64,000 bases of DNA from Sialis fuliginosa (taxonomy: Eukaryota; Arthropoda; Insecta; Megaloptera; Sialidae). The notes under the pieces are model-generated. The model had not been told where the DNA came from. It worked only from the letters and a program-made list of their open reading frames with translations, and ran no database searches. The translations under genes and the position numbers were made by a program. Positions 1 through 14,100 of the stretch are shown in pieces. Numbering within the stretch: position 1 is the stretch's first letter; the number at the start of each line of letters is the position of its first letter. The stretch covers positions 9,840,993 to 9,904,992 of the forward strand of contig OY540814.1 in assembly GCA_961205875.1 (NCBI GenBank), given 5' to 3'.

Positions 1-924
1 TGCACTCTCCCTTCGTAAAATGTTGACTTCAATGAATATTTTATTTTAAGCATGCATCCTCAAAATATACCAACTAAAATTAAGCTTAATGATTCTTCGT
101 GTTCTTTTATTTCGTTTGTTATCATTCCCACAAACAGCTTCTCTCATATCTCTGAAATTCGAAGTTAAACTCTTTGTAACTCGAAAATTATGATTTTTCG
201 GACTTTGTGCCAGTGTAGACTTTTGTTTGGAAGGTTAAAAGCTGTAACATATCAACATTTCTGAAAAATTAACTGAAACCAGTTTTCCATAAGGAAAGTG
301 CGGGGTCCTTTAGTCAAAAACTAATTTTAAAACGTGTTTTGAAAAACCGATAAACTCTAAAATTTTAATGCAATATAGGTAATAGGAATACATATGTATC
401 TATAACATTTTACTTTATTTGTTTCAAAAAATTCTAGAACTTTACAATATTTTTTTCTCCTACAAGAGATATGTAACATTGGTGTACCGCAAGAAAGTAG
501 ATTTAGAACTAAACTACAAATAAACAAATTGTGATATTTTAAAAGCCGGTCCAGTACATTTGCCTGTTACGTAGCGAGTAAAACCAGAACGCTGTACCGT
601 AAGTTGGGTGCGTGTCTGCAGGGATATCCCCAAACTTGCGTTCTCTATCTCACTAGATATCTCTTTATTTATTTATGTTTATTTTTAAAAAGCAATGCTT
701 CAAAATATTCTTTTTCTGAGTTGAATTTGGTCTTCCAAGTTTTATTAGATATGCATAATCCATATTTTAATTTTATTAAATGCATACATGAAAATTAAAA
801 TTGTAACTTTCACTTATTTAACGTAAAATCTATATATGTATTAATACGTGAACATCGAAAATTGTCGTACTTTTTTTAGTATTTATTATAAAAGGAGGTG
901 TATGAAACTTATATCATTCGAAAG
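1..924. other. AT-rich sequence, nothing recognised
   Basis: No gene, RNA or transposon end is recognisable. Short open frames here are low-complexity and typical of AT-rich random sequence. Confidence 0.6.
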
Positions 925-1241
925 GTACTGTGCCATAGATGTGTACAAAAAAAATCATGTGTGTATGTTGCCGTTAAAGCAGGTAAAATAAAGTTAACAT
1001 ACACACATGATTACCCGTCTCGCTGTTTGTTTATTTCCTCTCGCATCGTTCAACAACATTGCAATACTCCTAGCGCCACCAAGCGGCAAAAATAAGTAGT
1101 TTTGAGTTTCTGGCAAACGTAGATAATACGTATAGAGATTTCAATTCGCGTTCAATTGTAGTGTTTTTATTTGGAAATTTTTGTTGTTAAAGCAGGCTAG
1201 GTTAAGTACTGTGCCATAGATTTGCACCAAAAAATCATGTG
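925..1241. repeat. Short direct repeat pair with an intervening hairpin
   Basis: A block of about 37 bases beginning GTACTGTGCCATAGAT occurs at 925-961 and again at 1206-1241 with a few differences. Each copy is associated with a GTTAAAGCAGG motif. Between them, 954-969 (ATCATGTGTGTATGTT) is perfectly complementary to 996-1011, giving a 16-bp stem with a 26-base loop. This could be a decayed mobile element end or a local duplication. No function can be assigned. Confidence 0.5.
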
Positions 1242-3542
1242 AATGAATTGGTCGATATTAATTGTATTTATAATACAATTAAATTATTTTTGAGTTAAAT
1301 TAGGTATGTTTATAAAAATTACATAAAAAGAGGGTGGGTGTACTTTTTGTACATGTGCATTAGAAGTTATACTTCTTTGGTGTAGTAGCATTAAGCGTGC
1401 AAATGCAAAACTAAAAACCTGTTTCACCGACTATCATAGCAGAAATCTGTATTGTCTACTCCTAAGCTAACTTCATGGTGTTAGATTGTTTCCGTTTCCA
1501 ACGCGCATTTCATTTCCGTATATCGTTACTAAAAATTCATCCTGAACGAACCTAAAGAAATATAACTTCAAAAAAGTAGATGCAGTGCATACAATACCCT
1601 ATACTAAGTTAGAAAAAAAATTTATTTAAATTTAAAAAAATATGAACTCTTATTACTAATACTACAAAAAATAATGATCAAAATTAATCACTTTTTACTC
1701 ATTGTTTTTTTTTTCACACATGACTGGCAAATTTTTATCATATGGTTAATATTATGTTCACCCTTCGCTATAAATTCCGTTATCACAAATTATTTTAAAC
1801 AATAACGGTTTAATGACACGAACAGAAAGTATTACCTTGCCGAGGAAGGAACTGAATGGCTTAGCAGTGTAATCAACCTAGAAGTTTAATTTTCATTATC
1901 TTTTCAACTGTGAGTTAATTTAAACGACCCGCATACCTGATTAAAGATTAATAATATAAAGAAAATTATTTTTACCATATCTGTCTATCTACAATGAGAT
2001 ATTATAATAATTGTTTACAATTATGTATAGAGATGAAAAATATCGCAATATTGGACAATTCATTTAAAAATAATAGGTAAAAGTTTAACAGTTTATAAAA
2101 CACTGTTGACATATAAATATAATGTCTATAAAACAAAGCATATGAACTTTCTCTTTTAAAAAATGCGTAATAAAATTTAAATTTTCAATTAATTTTACAG
2201 GTATATATTCAAGAAATAAACATTTTGTTAATGTGACGTAGAAAAAAACAACATATTTCTAAAGTAACAAAATAAAACGTTTTAAATGTTTGATGTAAAA
2301 ATGCTTTATACATCTAAAGATTTCCCAGAAACATTTTATAATGAATATGTATTAACAGCAAACACAAAATTCAGACGTAGAATTTACCAAACGAGTTTTT
2401 TTTTTATAAATATTTATTGATGTACAAATCAACAATATGTAAATATACATATTTATTGCCATTTATATTTATTTATTTCAATCGTATTAATAAGCAATTG
2501 ATCGAGTAGTATTATGAAATATTAGTTTTAATTATTTTCTTAATTTTTTTTTAAGAATTACTAGTTTATAAATTATATACTATAAATAATAATATACTGT
2601 AAAACTATTACAAAATTAACATTTATTCTAATTCGCATTGTTCCAGAAATAATTCAAAAAATTTTAAAATTGAAGACCGAACATCCATTTCTGATTATTA
2701 TATCGTATTTAAAAATAGGTTTTCATTCTCGTATTACATATTTTCCCAAATAACAACTAACATTATTATTTAAATAGAGATACAACTGAAACGAAAATGT
2801 ATGCCAAGACTAATGAAATTTCTGGAAGAATGATTTGACCGTTTGACCTTAGACGCGAAAAGAACGAATACGACTTCTTATTTTTACAAAAAAAACGGAC
2901 AAAAGTATTAACTTGACAAACATGTATTACCACACACATACAAAGTTCATATATCACGTAAATCGTACTGTTTCTTTTCTAAAACAAAGAAGATATTGTG
3001 TGGAAACTGAAACGGGGAGATTCCTTTGCAATTACTCGCCTAAAGATGGGGAGCTAAGATACGAAAAGCTATTGCATAGATTATCCCTTTTGTATGTGTA
3101 TAAATCCTATTCAGAGCGGTGAGAGAGGGCGGTCTGCGGTTTTAGAAATGCCAGTAGAATGGGCTTATTTCGCGTTAAAAGTCGGAAAACATTAATATTT
3201 AGTGGATCCATTTAGTGTCTTACGGTTAAATAACTTACGCGTTACAGTTTTCAGCATTCGTGCTATACAATCTTATAAAACAAACATATTTTTAATATGG
3301 TTCATAATTTATATAGTTATAAAATATTGATATTAACAGAAATGTAAACACTAAGATAATGGGAATTATAGATAAATCAAAGATTTACACAGTCTTTAAG
3401 ATAATATATTTTGCAAACAGATTTTTTTTCGGAAACTATATATTAATAGCTCTTTCCATACAAGAAGATTTACTACCTATATAAGAAATGAGAAAAAAGG
3501 ATGTTATTATATTATAAGTTCAAAACTTTATATGAATATAAA
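1242..3542. other. AT-rich sequence, nothing recognised
   Basis: Long A and T runs and no sustained protein-like frame. The stretch around 3000-3180 is slightly GC-richer but carries no motif I know. Confidence 0.55.
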
Positions 3543-4006
3543 TTCTTCTTAAGGGAGCAACAGCCTTTCAAAAATTGTACCTAAAACTAGTTTTTATTCA
3601 TTATTTGGATAACCTATCGTGGTACTCTGTTTATTATTAGTACGTTCTATCGAATTTTAAAATCAAACATTAATTATTTAGATCAGAAGTGTATGGGGGT
3701 AATGGACCATTCAATTTTTATGTTAAAATATTGTTTGTTTATTATTTTTATTTTTTTGGGTACTTATACGAGATAAGACACTTACATAACGGAATTGATC
3801 TGAAAAATATTCTTTATTGAAAACTTATTACAAATAACTGTTATTCCCCTTTAACATACTCCTGGTCTAAATAATTAATGTTTGATATTAAAAATCGATA
3901 GAACTTACCAATTTTTAGAATTGTACCACAATAGTTTCTACATAAAATTTATAAAAACTAGATTTGGATACAATTTTTAGAGGCTGCTGCTCCCTCACTA
4001 AGAACT
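3543..4006. mobile_element. Long-TIR MITE-like inverted repeat
   Basis: The left arm (about 3543-3712) and right arm (about 3838-4006) are imperfect reverse complements. The outer ends read GGGAGCAACAGCC on the left and GGCTGCTGCTCCC on the right. Further inside, TCAAACATTAATTATTTAGA pairs exactly with its counterpart near 3870-3890. There is no coding capacity. The structure fits a non-autonomous DNA transposon with long terminal inverted repeats. I could not find a clean target-site duplication, so the superfamily is undetermined. Confidence 0.65.
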
Positions 4007-4284
4007 TCCGGACATATGATCATATCTAGTTTTTTCTGAAAATAACATCGTCGATTTATGTAATATTAAAGTTTTTTCTTTGTTTTAATAGTTTTAAATC
4101 AGCCTGTATATTGCAAAATATATACTTTAGTTAAAATTCAACTTAGTTTGCTTTAATTTTTGTGTTTGTTTATTTGCAATAGAACCCAAATAAAAATAAT
4201 AATATGACACTTTTTATGAATATACTCAACATAAATATTATGATGCCATTAATAGAGCTGCAGCTTGACCATATATTTTCGACA

Positions 4285-7218
4285 TAACCGGCAAGATCGA
4301 GATAACTCTTTCTGTCCCATACTAATCGAAAGTACATTAGTTGACAATACTTTGGACAAAAATTACCCAAAATTACTGCGTCGGAACACAGCAAAATGGG
4401 GCTTCACAGTACGCGACACTCACGCGACGTTTTAAACGCTTTTTCCACTGATCTATTTATGAAATTTGAAATCTTTTGTAATATACTCATTAGGCATACA
4501 TCAGGCTTCAAGAATATATAAACATAAATATAAAAAATGTTGTTTAAAACTAAAAAAATGGGACTTAAAGGATGATTTCTGGAATTTTTGGGGGATTTTT
4601 TAAAGACAATTTTAGTTATTAGTTACTATTCTGTGAAAAGTATGAACCTTATACAAAAATGTTTCAAATAAAAGTTGTAGAACATACATTCCTGAACAAA
4701 ACAAGTGGTTGCTCATTTATATGCGACTAAAATTGTCGTACTTAGAGTAAATTATAGCAAACCGTACAAAACATTTAATTGACAAATATTTTCAAATTTT
4801 TAATAGAAAATCATATAAACTTACACCCATTAATAATATCAAATAAAATATAATATTTACGAGATATGTAAGGTTTTATAGTACATTGACAAGGTGTAAC
4901 TAGGACACAAAGCTTACCAAAATTACTTCATGTTTCAACCCCTAAAATCGAAAAACCACCCCCAAAACATTACTCGCCACTAGTTTCGGGTAATTATCTC
5001 GATAATGACCACTGATGGGAGAAATTTTTACTAAACTTAATTTATAGAGAAGGAAATTTTAGACAAGAATCGGTAATTATATTTTACATCTATGCATTAA
5101 GTAAAGCAGAATACATATATTTACGTATTGCATTAACAACTTAACCTTACATTCACGACAGAATAAACAAGCCCATGTTATATAATATATGTAAGTTCAT
5201 GTTATATTATATATTCGAATGTTTATCAGTTGAGAATACTTCGGACAAAAATTACCCAAAATTACAGTGCCGGAACATAACATAATAGGGTCTTCAATGT
5301 ACGCGACTCGCGTAAAATGTTTTAATCGCTTTTTTCACTGATTTATTTAAGAAATTCGAAATCTATTGCAATGCACTCATTTGGCAGACATCAGGCTTCA
5401 AGAATATATGAACACATATCAAATATTTTGTTAAAATATGAAAATAAACACGCATTAGTTTTATTTGTGTGCAATTATATATAGCAATATATCAACCTAA
5501 CTTCTATTAAACATCGAACTAAGAAAGTTTACCTAGCTGGTGGTTACGCCAATCGTCTTGTAACAAAAGAAATTACCAACAAGGTTCATAGGACTCGGTT
5601 ATTTTATCTTCAAATGACACAGAAACAGATATACGGATTATGTTATATATAAATTACGTGTGCAATCAATATTCAATATTATTTGTAGTAGTACGATTTC
5701 CTGATACAGATGTATTTATTCTTTTAATATGTCACTATACAAAATCAATAAGACTTGTTATTTTAAAATTAAACTTAAGTTACACCTTGTCAATGTAAAA
5801 ATAAATTTTTCTAATAAAAATTTGAAAATATTTGTCGATTAAATGTTTTGTACGGTTTGTTGTAAATAATGAACTACCACTTCTTTTTTGATGTGTATAT
5901 GTTCTACAACATTTACTTGAAGCACTTTTTTAAAAGGTTCATACTTCATACTTGTCACATAAAAGTATCTTAATTAAAATTGTCTATAAAAATCATCCAA
6001 ATATAACATAATCGCGGAAAATCAAAAAAATTTATAATTTCATGTTTTTAATGTCATTTTCTTTATTTTAACAAAATATTTGATATATGTGTTTATTATT
6101 CTTGAAGCCTGATGTCTGCCAAATGAGTGCATTGCAATAGATTTCGAATTTCTTAAATAAATCAGTGAAAAAAGCGATTAAAACATTTTACGCGAGTCGC
6201 GTACATTGAAGACCCTATTATGTTATGTTCCGGCACTGTAATTTTGGGTAATTTTTGTCCGAAGTATTCTCAACTGATAAACATTCGAATATATAATATA
6301 ACATGAACTTACATATATTATATAACATGGGCTTGTTTATTCTGTCGTGAATGTAAGGTTAAGTTGTTAATGCAATACGTAAATATATGTATTCTGCTTT
6401 ACTTAATGCATAGATGTAAAATATAATTACCGATTCTTGTCTAAAATTTCCTTCTCTATAAATTAAGTTTAGTAAAAATTTCTCCCATCAGTGGTCATTA
6501 TCGAGATAATTACCCGAAACTAGTGGCGAGTAATGTTTTGGGGGTGGTTTTTCGATTTTAGGGGTTGAAACATGAAGTAATTTTGGTAAGCTTTGTGTCC
6601 TAGTTACACCTTGTCAATGTACTATAAAACCTTACATATCTCGTAAATATTATATTTTATTTGATATTATTAATGGGTGTAAGTTTATATGATTTTCTAT
6701 TAAAAATTTGAAAATATTTGTCAATTAAATGTTTTGTACGGTTTGCTATAATTTACTCTAAGTACGACAATTTTAGTCGCATATAAATGAGCAACCACTT
6801 GTTTTGTTCAGGAATGTATGTTCTACAACTTTTATTTGAAACATTTTTGTATAAGGTTCATACTTTTCACAGAATAGTAACTAATAACTAAAATTGTCTT
6901 TAAAAAATCCCCCAAAAATTCCAGAAATCATCCTTTAAGTCCCATTTTTTTAGTTTTAAACAACATTTTTTATATTTATGTTTATATATTCTTGAAGCCT
7001 GATGTATGCCTAATGAGTATATTACAAAAGATTTCAAATTTCATAAATAGATCAGTGGAAAAAGCGTTTAAAACGTCGCGTGAGTGTCGCGTACTGTGAA
7101 GCCCCATTTTGCTGTGTTCCGACGCAGTAATTTTGGGTAATTTTTGTCCAAAGTATTGTCAACTAATGTACTTTCGATTAGTATGGGACAGAAAGAGTTA
7201 TCTCGATCTTGCCGGTTA
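4285..7218. repeat. 2.9-kb palindrome with 1,118-base arms
   Basis: Left arm 4285-5402 and right arm 6101-7218 are reverse complements. Paired positions always sum to 11503, so there is no insertion or deletion, and I found no mismatch along the arms. The outer boundary is abrupt at TAACCGGCAAGATCG / CGATCTTGCCGGTTA. The spacer is 5403-6100. No transposase or other protein is encoded. It could be a recently made inverted duplication, a young foldback element, or an assembly artefact, because perfect large palindromes also arise from chimeric reads. Confidence 0.85.
5220..6290. repeat. Inner, diverged repeat units of the palindrome
   Basis: Each arm contains two related units. On the right arm a unit at about 5770-6290 is a diverged direct copy of the unit at about 6605-7180: both carry TTACACCTTGTCAATGTA, TAAATGTTTTGTACGGTTTG, CTTGAAGCCTGATGT and TAATTTTGGGTAATTTTTGT in the same order. 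On the left arm the inner unit is cut short near 5450, and about 320 bases of different sequence (5450-5768) fill the gap. The locus therefore looks like a tandem dimer that was later inverted and duplicated. The two unit copies differ far more from each other than the two arms do. Confidence 0.7.
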
Positions 7219-10200
7219 CTCGCGTTCTAAGCGACTTTTACGGTTTGAGTTGCAGCACTATAATACCTACATTTAAATATTATAGAAAAACAAAAGTTCT
7301 CTCTGAACTGAAATAAAAAAATGTCCACAAAAAAATTTAAATCAGAACTAATATCATTATTTTCTGCAAAGCTTATATTGAAGGCACAAACGATGGTAAT
7401 ACTGCTTTAAAAGTTGTGGGTTTTGGATATTATAATGATTATGTTATGAACATTTTCATAGGATTACAACGCTACGCGAAAGAGGTTTTTTTTTACACCT
7501 GTGGAGAAAAGTTTTCTTTTTTAATCGGGATTTGTTTATCTAAATATATACAGAATGTTTTTCAATGAGATTAAAAAATATATTTTATCATAGGGTGAAA
7601 TTATACATGTTAAAAGTTATTCTTTCATTTACTAATATTTATCAATTTTAGTATAAAAATATTAACGAGTTTTTTATTAATATTAAAAATTGATAAATAC
7701 TAAAAGATAGATCTGAGACCATGTAGAGGTCTGTTTTAGTTGCTTCTTGCCGTGCAGATAAAGTAAAGAAAACTTGGTTTTTAGTTTTTGAAGTGTCTGA
7801 AAGCATAGTGTATTAAACAAATTATTTCATTTCGTTATAGTCTACCCACGCTTTTTTAAAATCAGCATCCCAGAAACATTGCTAGAAGCACGAAAAAACC
7901 AAAAGTAAATGGGCGTCAATATGGATATTATTATATTTCGTCAATTTACTATTTTTGATACCAAATTAGGTCATTTATTAGTCAAGTAATTTTCAGTTTT
8001 TTTTTTTAAATAAATCAGATAATGAACGTTTACATTATTAATACACTGTATCGCAAAAGGTAATTAAATAAATCTCGATGTCTACTCCAATAAGTGACAA
8101 AACGTTACGATCACTAACAAATACATAAATACAACTGATTCGTAAAATATAAATAATAATATTTAAAAACAATCTTATTGAATCATAAAAATCATTCTGT
8201 ACATTTATACAAACATTAGTAACTCATAATGGCTGAACACTTGAGATTTGCATGTTATGGTTCGCGTGCAGTAAAACGCTCTGTGGTTACGCTATGTGCT
8301 TAATTATTCACTGTTTTTATTTTATTTTCAAACCTACTAGATAATTTTCGCACGAACGTATATTTTCTATCTGAATAATACAATTATACAGTGATTTGTG
8401 TTAGTTAAATGTAGGTAAATAATTATTTCATTTTATTTTTTACATGCTATGAGTCAAACAGTTAAGCATATGTATAATTACTGTTGAGAAAAATTATTGT
8501 ACTTAAGTACAATTACAATTATCTTGTTATACATGCTTTGAAATTTCCGTGATGATCTTAAAGTAAATCTTAAATTTTGGGTGTAAACCGCGTTATTCTA
8601 GTTGTTATTTAGGTTAACGTTTCATCGCTTATAACAATATACATATTTAGGGTTCTTAAAAAAGTGAACTTTTATGTACTCATTAACAAGAGTCCTTAAA
8701 GGTGCCAATGCAATGCACTACAAAACATTGGCTGAAATAACGTCAAACTTATACCAAGTTTGAAAAATAAAATATTGATTTAAAATTTAAGAAAACTTGT
8801 TAATTTGGAATAAAATAGATTTTAAATTATTTTCATTGTTTTTTAATCAGAAACCATTAAGAGTTTTGCATACAATAAATTCAACAAACAACAAGAAGTA
8901 TTTAGCAATATCGACAAAAACTTTACTTTACTAAGATGTATCTTACTTCGACTTACATATTCCATGAATATTTAAAACTCGAAGAATTGTTTAACTAGAA
9001 TTAGCATGCATTTAATTTGCACAATTCCGCCTCTAGCGAGTTACATTGTTGACCTACTAATCACAACTAGCCGTGCTTCGTGTGGTATGAAAGAATAAAC
9101 TCTCATAACTTTGTTAGAGGTAATAAAGAATACATAAATGGAAAGAATAATACACATTTACCGAGAAGAGTAGACATAACCACAGTGGCGGCATTTAGCG
9201 AAAAGTTTATAAATATTATTAATTATTATATATTTATTAAAAAGAACTGACTACTGTGTATAATAAAATTGTTAGATTAAAAAAGAATTTGTTTCATAAT
9301 CGTACCAAAATAAATCGTACTAAAATTACAATTTTACAAAAAATATAGTCGTAATCACTATTCACATCTGCTCATATGTAAATTTCTATACTTGTAGGCA
9401 TGCTTTTAATAAAATTAGAATTAATTTGTGTAATGTTAGTATTATTAAAATTATTCGGTTGTAATCAATAGAGAATAGAAGAGCATATTATTTTTAAAAA
9501 TATGAAATTATACACCTACCCATATTTTGTACATATACCGCAACTGTATATATATTATATATATATACATCTAAAGCGACCGCGTTGGATTTCTGGGACC
9601 TTTTTTAATTAAGCTTGTTAACTGCTTTTAATTATTGCAATGTCAGGCGCTGTGTTATCCCGTAGCTCATCAGCGGCAATGCATTGTGTAATACGTCTGT
9701 AGGAATTTTAAATAAGGAACATTTTTAAGTGTCGAACCACGGAGTTTAATATTCGTTTTCATTATACGGCTAATTAACAGAATTAATAGCAGGAATGTAA
9801 TACTCTGGGGATGTCTGGGATTTAAAGCGATTTTTTTAATTTTCTTTCTCTGCTTTATCATTTTTATTATCTTAAGGATTCTGATATTTTAATTTATAAT
9901 TCTCAAGATAGCTATCTTCTGCTCTTAATCTTTGTATTATTAAAGTAGAAAACACAAATGATTTCGGTGTTCGTGCAGAAACTGTCAAATTATTTTAAAG
10001 TACAATTACATTAATGGTGGCTACTCTAAATTTAACAGCCTTAATAATGTTACATGTTCTAATTTAATAATTTAGAAAAAAAAGTTTAAACTGTCACTCA
10101 AACTTTGTAATTTATATTAAGAGAATGAATAATGAATTACAAAGAAAGCTTAAATAAGTTCCGTTGCGAAAAATATTCAGTAAGTTAGGTTCATATATTG

Positions 10201-10280
10201 CGAATACAGTTTACTCACAAACATAAAATGTTGTAAAGTGAATGTAAATTTAGTTAACTACACATAGACGATTTGATAAA
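7219..10280. other. AT-rich sequence with a small hairpin, otherwise nothing recognised
   Basis: A modest inverted repeat lies at about 7633-7702, where TATCAATTTTAGTAT is followed by AAATTGATAAATACT. A short alternating TA tract is at about 9547-9572. No gene or known repeat is seen in the rest. Confidence 0.5.
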
Positions 10281-11110
10281 AGACTGGCATAATTCAGTTA
10301 AAGAAAACGCAATGACGTTAACAGATTCGCGGTGAAGCGGATGAAACATGTGAGATGCGTTAGAATTAACGAAAACTTGAGCTCCGTCAATGGCGCTTTC
10401 CGTTGTCGTCTTGTGTTGGCGTGTGTGAGGGAATTGCAAATTAGATACAACAAAAACAAGACGCTGCGCACAAAACACATCCTTCCTTCGAGTGACGGAG
10501 ATAGACCCCCGGTTGCTTCTCCATTAAATGTGCCACTCACTATGTCACCGCCAGCATAAATAATCGATTTCTCGGTTGAAAAAAGACGGCATCATGCTCA
10601 ACCATTATTCGGAATACGTTAGTCGTCGCTAGATAAATTTTCACCCACCGTGACACGAAAGTGTCACTTAATAAAAAAAGATACCGTGATGAGATTAGGA
10701 TGTAATTTTAATGCAATTGTCTCTGTCATAATGAAGTTAGCGATCACTTTTATAAAACATTTTCTAAGGGCAGAATTCAGCTCGTTTGTGACTTCATTAA
10801 GATACAGCACGAATGGGTCTTTGTTGTTCAGTACTCTTGAGACTTTTAAGACGGAACGCTACAAAACTTTGAATTATCGTTAACGGCAGTGGTGGAATTA
10901 AAGAGCCCGCAGATAAGCAGAGGTGTGAAGGCGGACATCCATTGTCTGTCAAAATGTACGTGGAAATTACCGACGCGGTAGTTTGTTTTTATGCTAACGA
11001 TCTTTTCGACGCGAAAGCTTTCTTCTATACGTTTTTGTTGCTCTTCTACAAATGATCATTGAGTTCGTTATTGCCGTCCCTCTTGTCATATACCGGATAC
11101 ACAGATCGTA
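10281..11110. other. GC-richer, single-copy-looking island
   Basis: Base composition rises clearly above the surroundings and CpG is frequent (for example GACGCGGTAG and CTTTTCGACGCG near 10971-11012). Overlapping frames on both strands at 10254-10559 are 74-80 codons, but they lie in three frames of the same bases and none resembles a protein I know. No internal repeat is visible. Such islands in insect deserts can be conserved regulatory DNA, an untranslated exon or an unrecognised coding exon. The sequence alone does not decide. Confidence 0.35.
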
Positions 11111-14100
11111 CAATTTGCTTCACTTCCTTCAATTATATTCAATAAAATTTTACGAAAAATATTCCGAGTGATAACGTTGTTAAAAATATAAATGCTAACT
11201 GTTATTGCTTGTATGATCTTTTATAAATCGTTGCATTATAATATCGTTCACCTGAATGAAGTATCATTACGTTTATCTTTTATCCAACTTTATCTCTTCT
11301 TACGTTGTTAAAAACAATGCTCTGTTTAAATGTAAGCATTTAAAGTACATATTATGTATGTGCTTCTATGCAAAACTATATTACCTTGTGAATTTTGCGT
11401 AGTTATAAAAGCAATATCAAAACAACTAGGAAACTATTTCATAACATGATTAAATTGCTCGGTAATTAGATAATATAATTAAAAACCTGATCCTACTTAA
11501 TTGGCTACGATTATTCAGTTACGTTATCAGTTTCTGAATATAATCGGATTATTTGAAGCATCCCTGGAAGCAATTTTACTGTACATTGATAGCATCTCTC
11601 GAACCATTTATTTTGAAGATATAATAATTTAATGTGTGTGTAACTTTTCTCCACCATTACTCTACGGTAAATCTAGATTTTCAAATTACGATTATATTTA
11701 TTTCATTTTATTATATTACAATATAAATATTTATTTTTGTTATATGTATTTATAAATTTTCTTACTAATAATAACAGTACATACTTACTTAACTTATTCA
11801 TATGAATCAAACAATTTATTTTCAAATTGTCAACTTCAAGTTTCAACTTAGGTTATTATTGCTAAAGTTTTAAAAACAACAGATATATTTTTCTCATATT
11901 ATGCATTATGCACATTTGCACATGTTTCATTTGGTTATTTTTAAATACATATATTAATTCAAAAATATAATTATATATATGTACCTACTTACTTAGTTTT
12001 TTTTCACTTAAAACAAGCTAATTATTAATGTGATGAGAAAAAATCATCATTATATAGAATGAATCGAAAATGATATTATATTAAAGTACGTAGTTAACGT
12101 TGAAGTACTCACATATAACCGACCTATATTCTATCCAAACTCTGATGAGAAAGAGATTATGCCATAAAATAATATACAAGGAGAAGAACATCATCATAAA
12201 TATTGTAAAAATGATCTCCATCGATGGATTGAACAAGAAAGGTAAAAACAGATAACTGACGTCACTCATGGCTAGTAAAATAAATGATGCCTGAAAATGA
12301 AAGTGTTTGTGAACCAGAACCGGCTAGGCTGAAAATGGCCGATTTGCAGGGAAAATTGTTATTGACGTTTAGTTTAGAAAATATACCCCAATATCGAGGA
12401 AATCTTATAATCTTTTTCGTTGCGTTTCATCAAGTTTAACGCTTTTGCCGTGAGGTGTGCAAACCTTCACCCTTTACATAATCCGATTTCTAAGTTGAAA
12501 TATTTAGAATGTAGATGAAGACATGACATGAAATTTGATGGCATCTATGTAAAGATTTGTGAGTTAAGGTGTTCCAAAACTTAAGTAGATAATTTCCAGA
12601 ATATAATCTTTTAAAAGTTTGCCGAACGTGTCATACATTTTGAGATAATTGATGTATTCCTCTATATACAGAGTGTTCCGTTCTGATAGAGATCTGAAAT
12701 ATAAAAACAAGATCTGAGTCATCCCGTTCAAGCTTTTATGTTTTTGTGTATATGAGACTCTGGAATGCAATCCGGAATAGAGTTACTAGACTTGCTCGTT
12801 CTTCTAATGCACGAACAAATAGCTTTAGAAATGAGGTCTTTCGATAAAATGCTTTCTGAAAAACATTCTAGATCGAAACATGAATAAATATTTTTATTCC
12901 CTTTTTGAGAAAAGCTGGAATTGACTTAGAAATGTCAATTTTTTTATATCATCTGATTCATTTTAAAATTCATAATTTTTTATCGTTGTACATTCAAATG
13001 CGACTTATTTTTTTTAGAATTTTTCCTAAAAAGTTTTAAAATTTAATATACATATGATCATTATTTTAAATATTGGAATGAATGTTCTTTATTATCTTTT
13101 TAAATAATTTTAAATATATTATGAAAAATTTCAATGGGATTTGTCAGAAATAAAACTCACCTTTGTATATAAATATTAATTTTCTAATATCCTAATGTCA
13201 AAAACATAATAAACATTCGTAGAATAACTAATTTGACAATTTGAATTTAGTTGCATTTGTTTCCAAGACAACATAAATTAGTGACATATTAATTAGTATT
13301 TAAAATTCAAACTTCGAGAGTGGTTTTCACCCTATCAGTAGCTGTTTGGGCACGTACAAATAATAAATGTCCCTTAAGTTGTACCAAGTTTTATATTATT
13401 ACTCGCAACGTTCACTTTTTAGACAATACAAGTTACAAAAACTTCGAATATTTCTAAAAACCCCTAATCCAATTAACACCAAAATTAATCAGTCTGGAGT
13501 ACTCACTGAGATAAACATTTTCCCCAAAAATAATTCAGATCGGTGCATTTTTACAGTACACATTTTTCATACACACAAACAAACGCACAGCTGCCATGCG
13601 GAAATCAACTTTTCGAAGGTAGTATAATCAGAATTTCCTCTTATCTCGGACAGGATTTTTCCACGGTACTTAATACAAAAAAAAATTAATCATATTTAAA
13701 AATAACTTTCTTACTTATAACCTGATCAAATTTCATGGTCTTTGCGTTTACTATACAGATTTTTTATAAAGGTAATGACATTAATTATACAATCAAACGC
13801 TTTGCTGAGTCCGGTTTATATATTTTCAGGCACCGTCCATCTTAGTGAAGTCATCTTTTGTGACATTTAGTAAATGGATACATCAAAGACCCCAATCAAA
13901 CGCCCATCGTTTCGCATCAGTATCAACTGGGCCATGTAATCGATAGTATAATGAGTGCGACACAGAACTGGGGGGCCGCCCGACGATGTAGGCATTAATT
14001 TAGGTTCAAATCCTGTACGTTTCAGGTGCTTTGATGCGAGAGATAATTTGAATGGACTGGAAGAAAATAACACCTAAATCAGTGGTTTCCAATATAGAAT

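Noticed and set aside
7633..7702. Small AT-rich inverted repeat as a MITE
   Set aside because: The arms are short and AT-rich, with no defined ends or target duplication. Chance pairing is likely.
10254..10559. Three overlapping 74-80-codon frames
   Set aside because: They occupy the same bases in three frames on both strands, and none is favoured by similarity or splice signals.
13935..14025. tRNA or SINE suggested by GGTTCAAATCC
   Set aside because: The B-box matches, but no A-box at the proper distance and no acceptor, D or anticodon stems could be folded.
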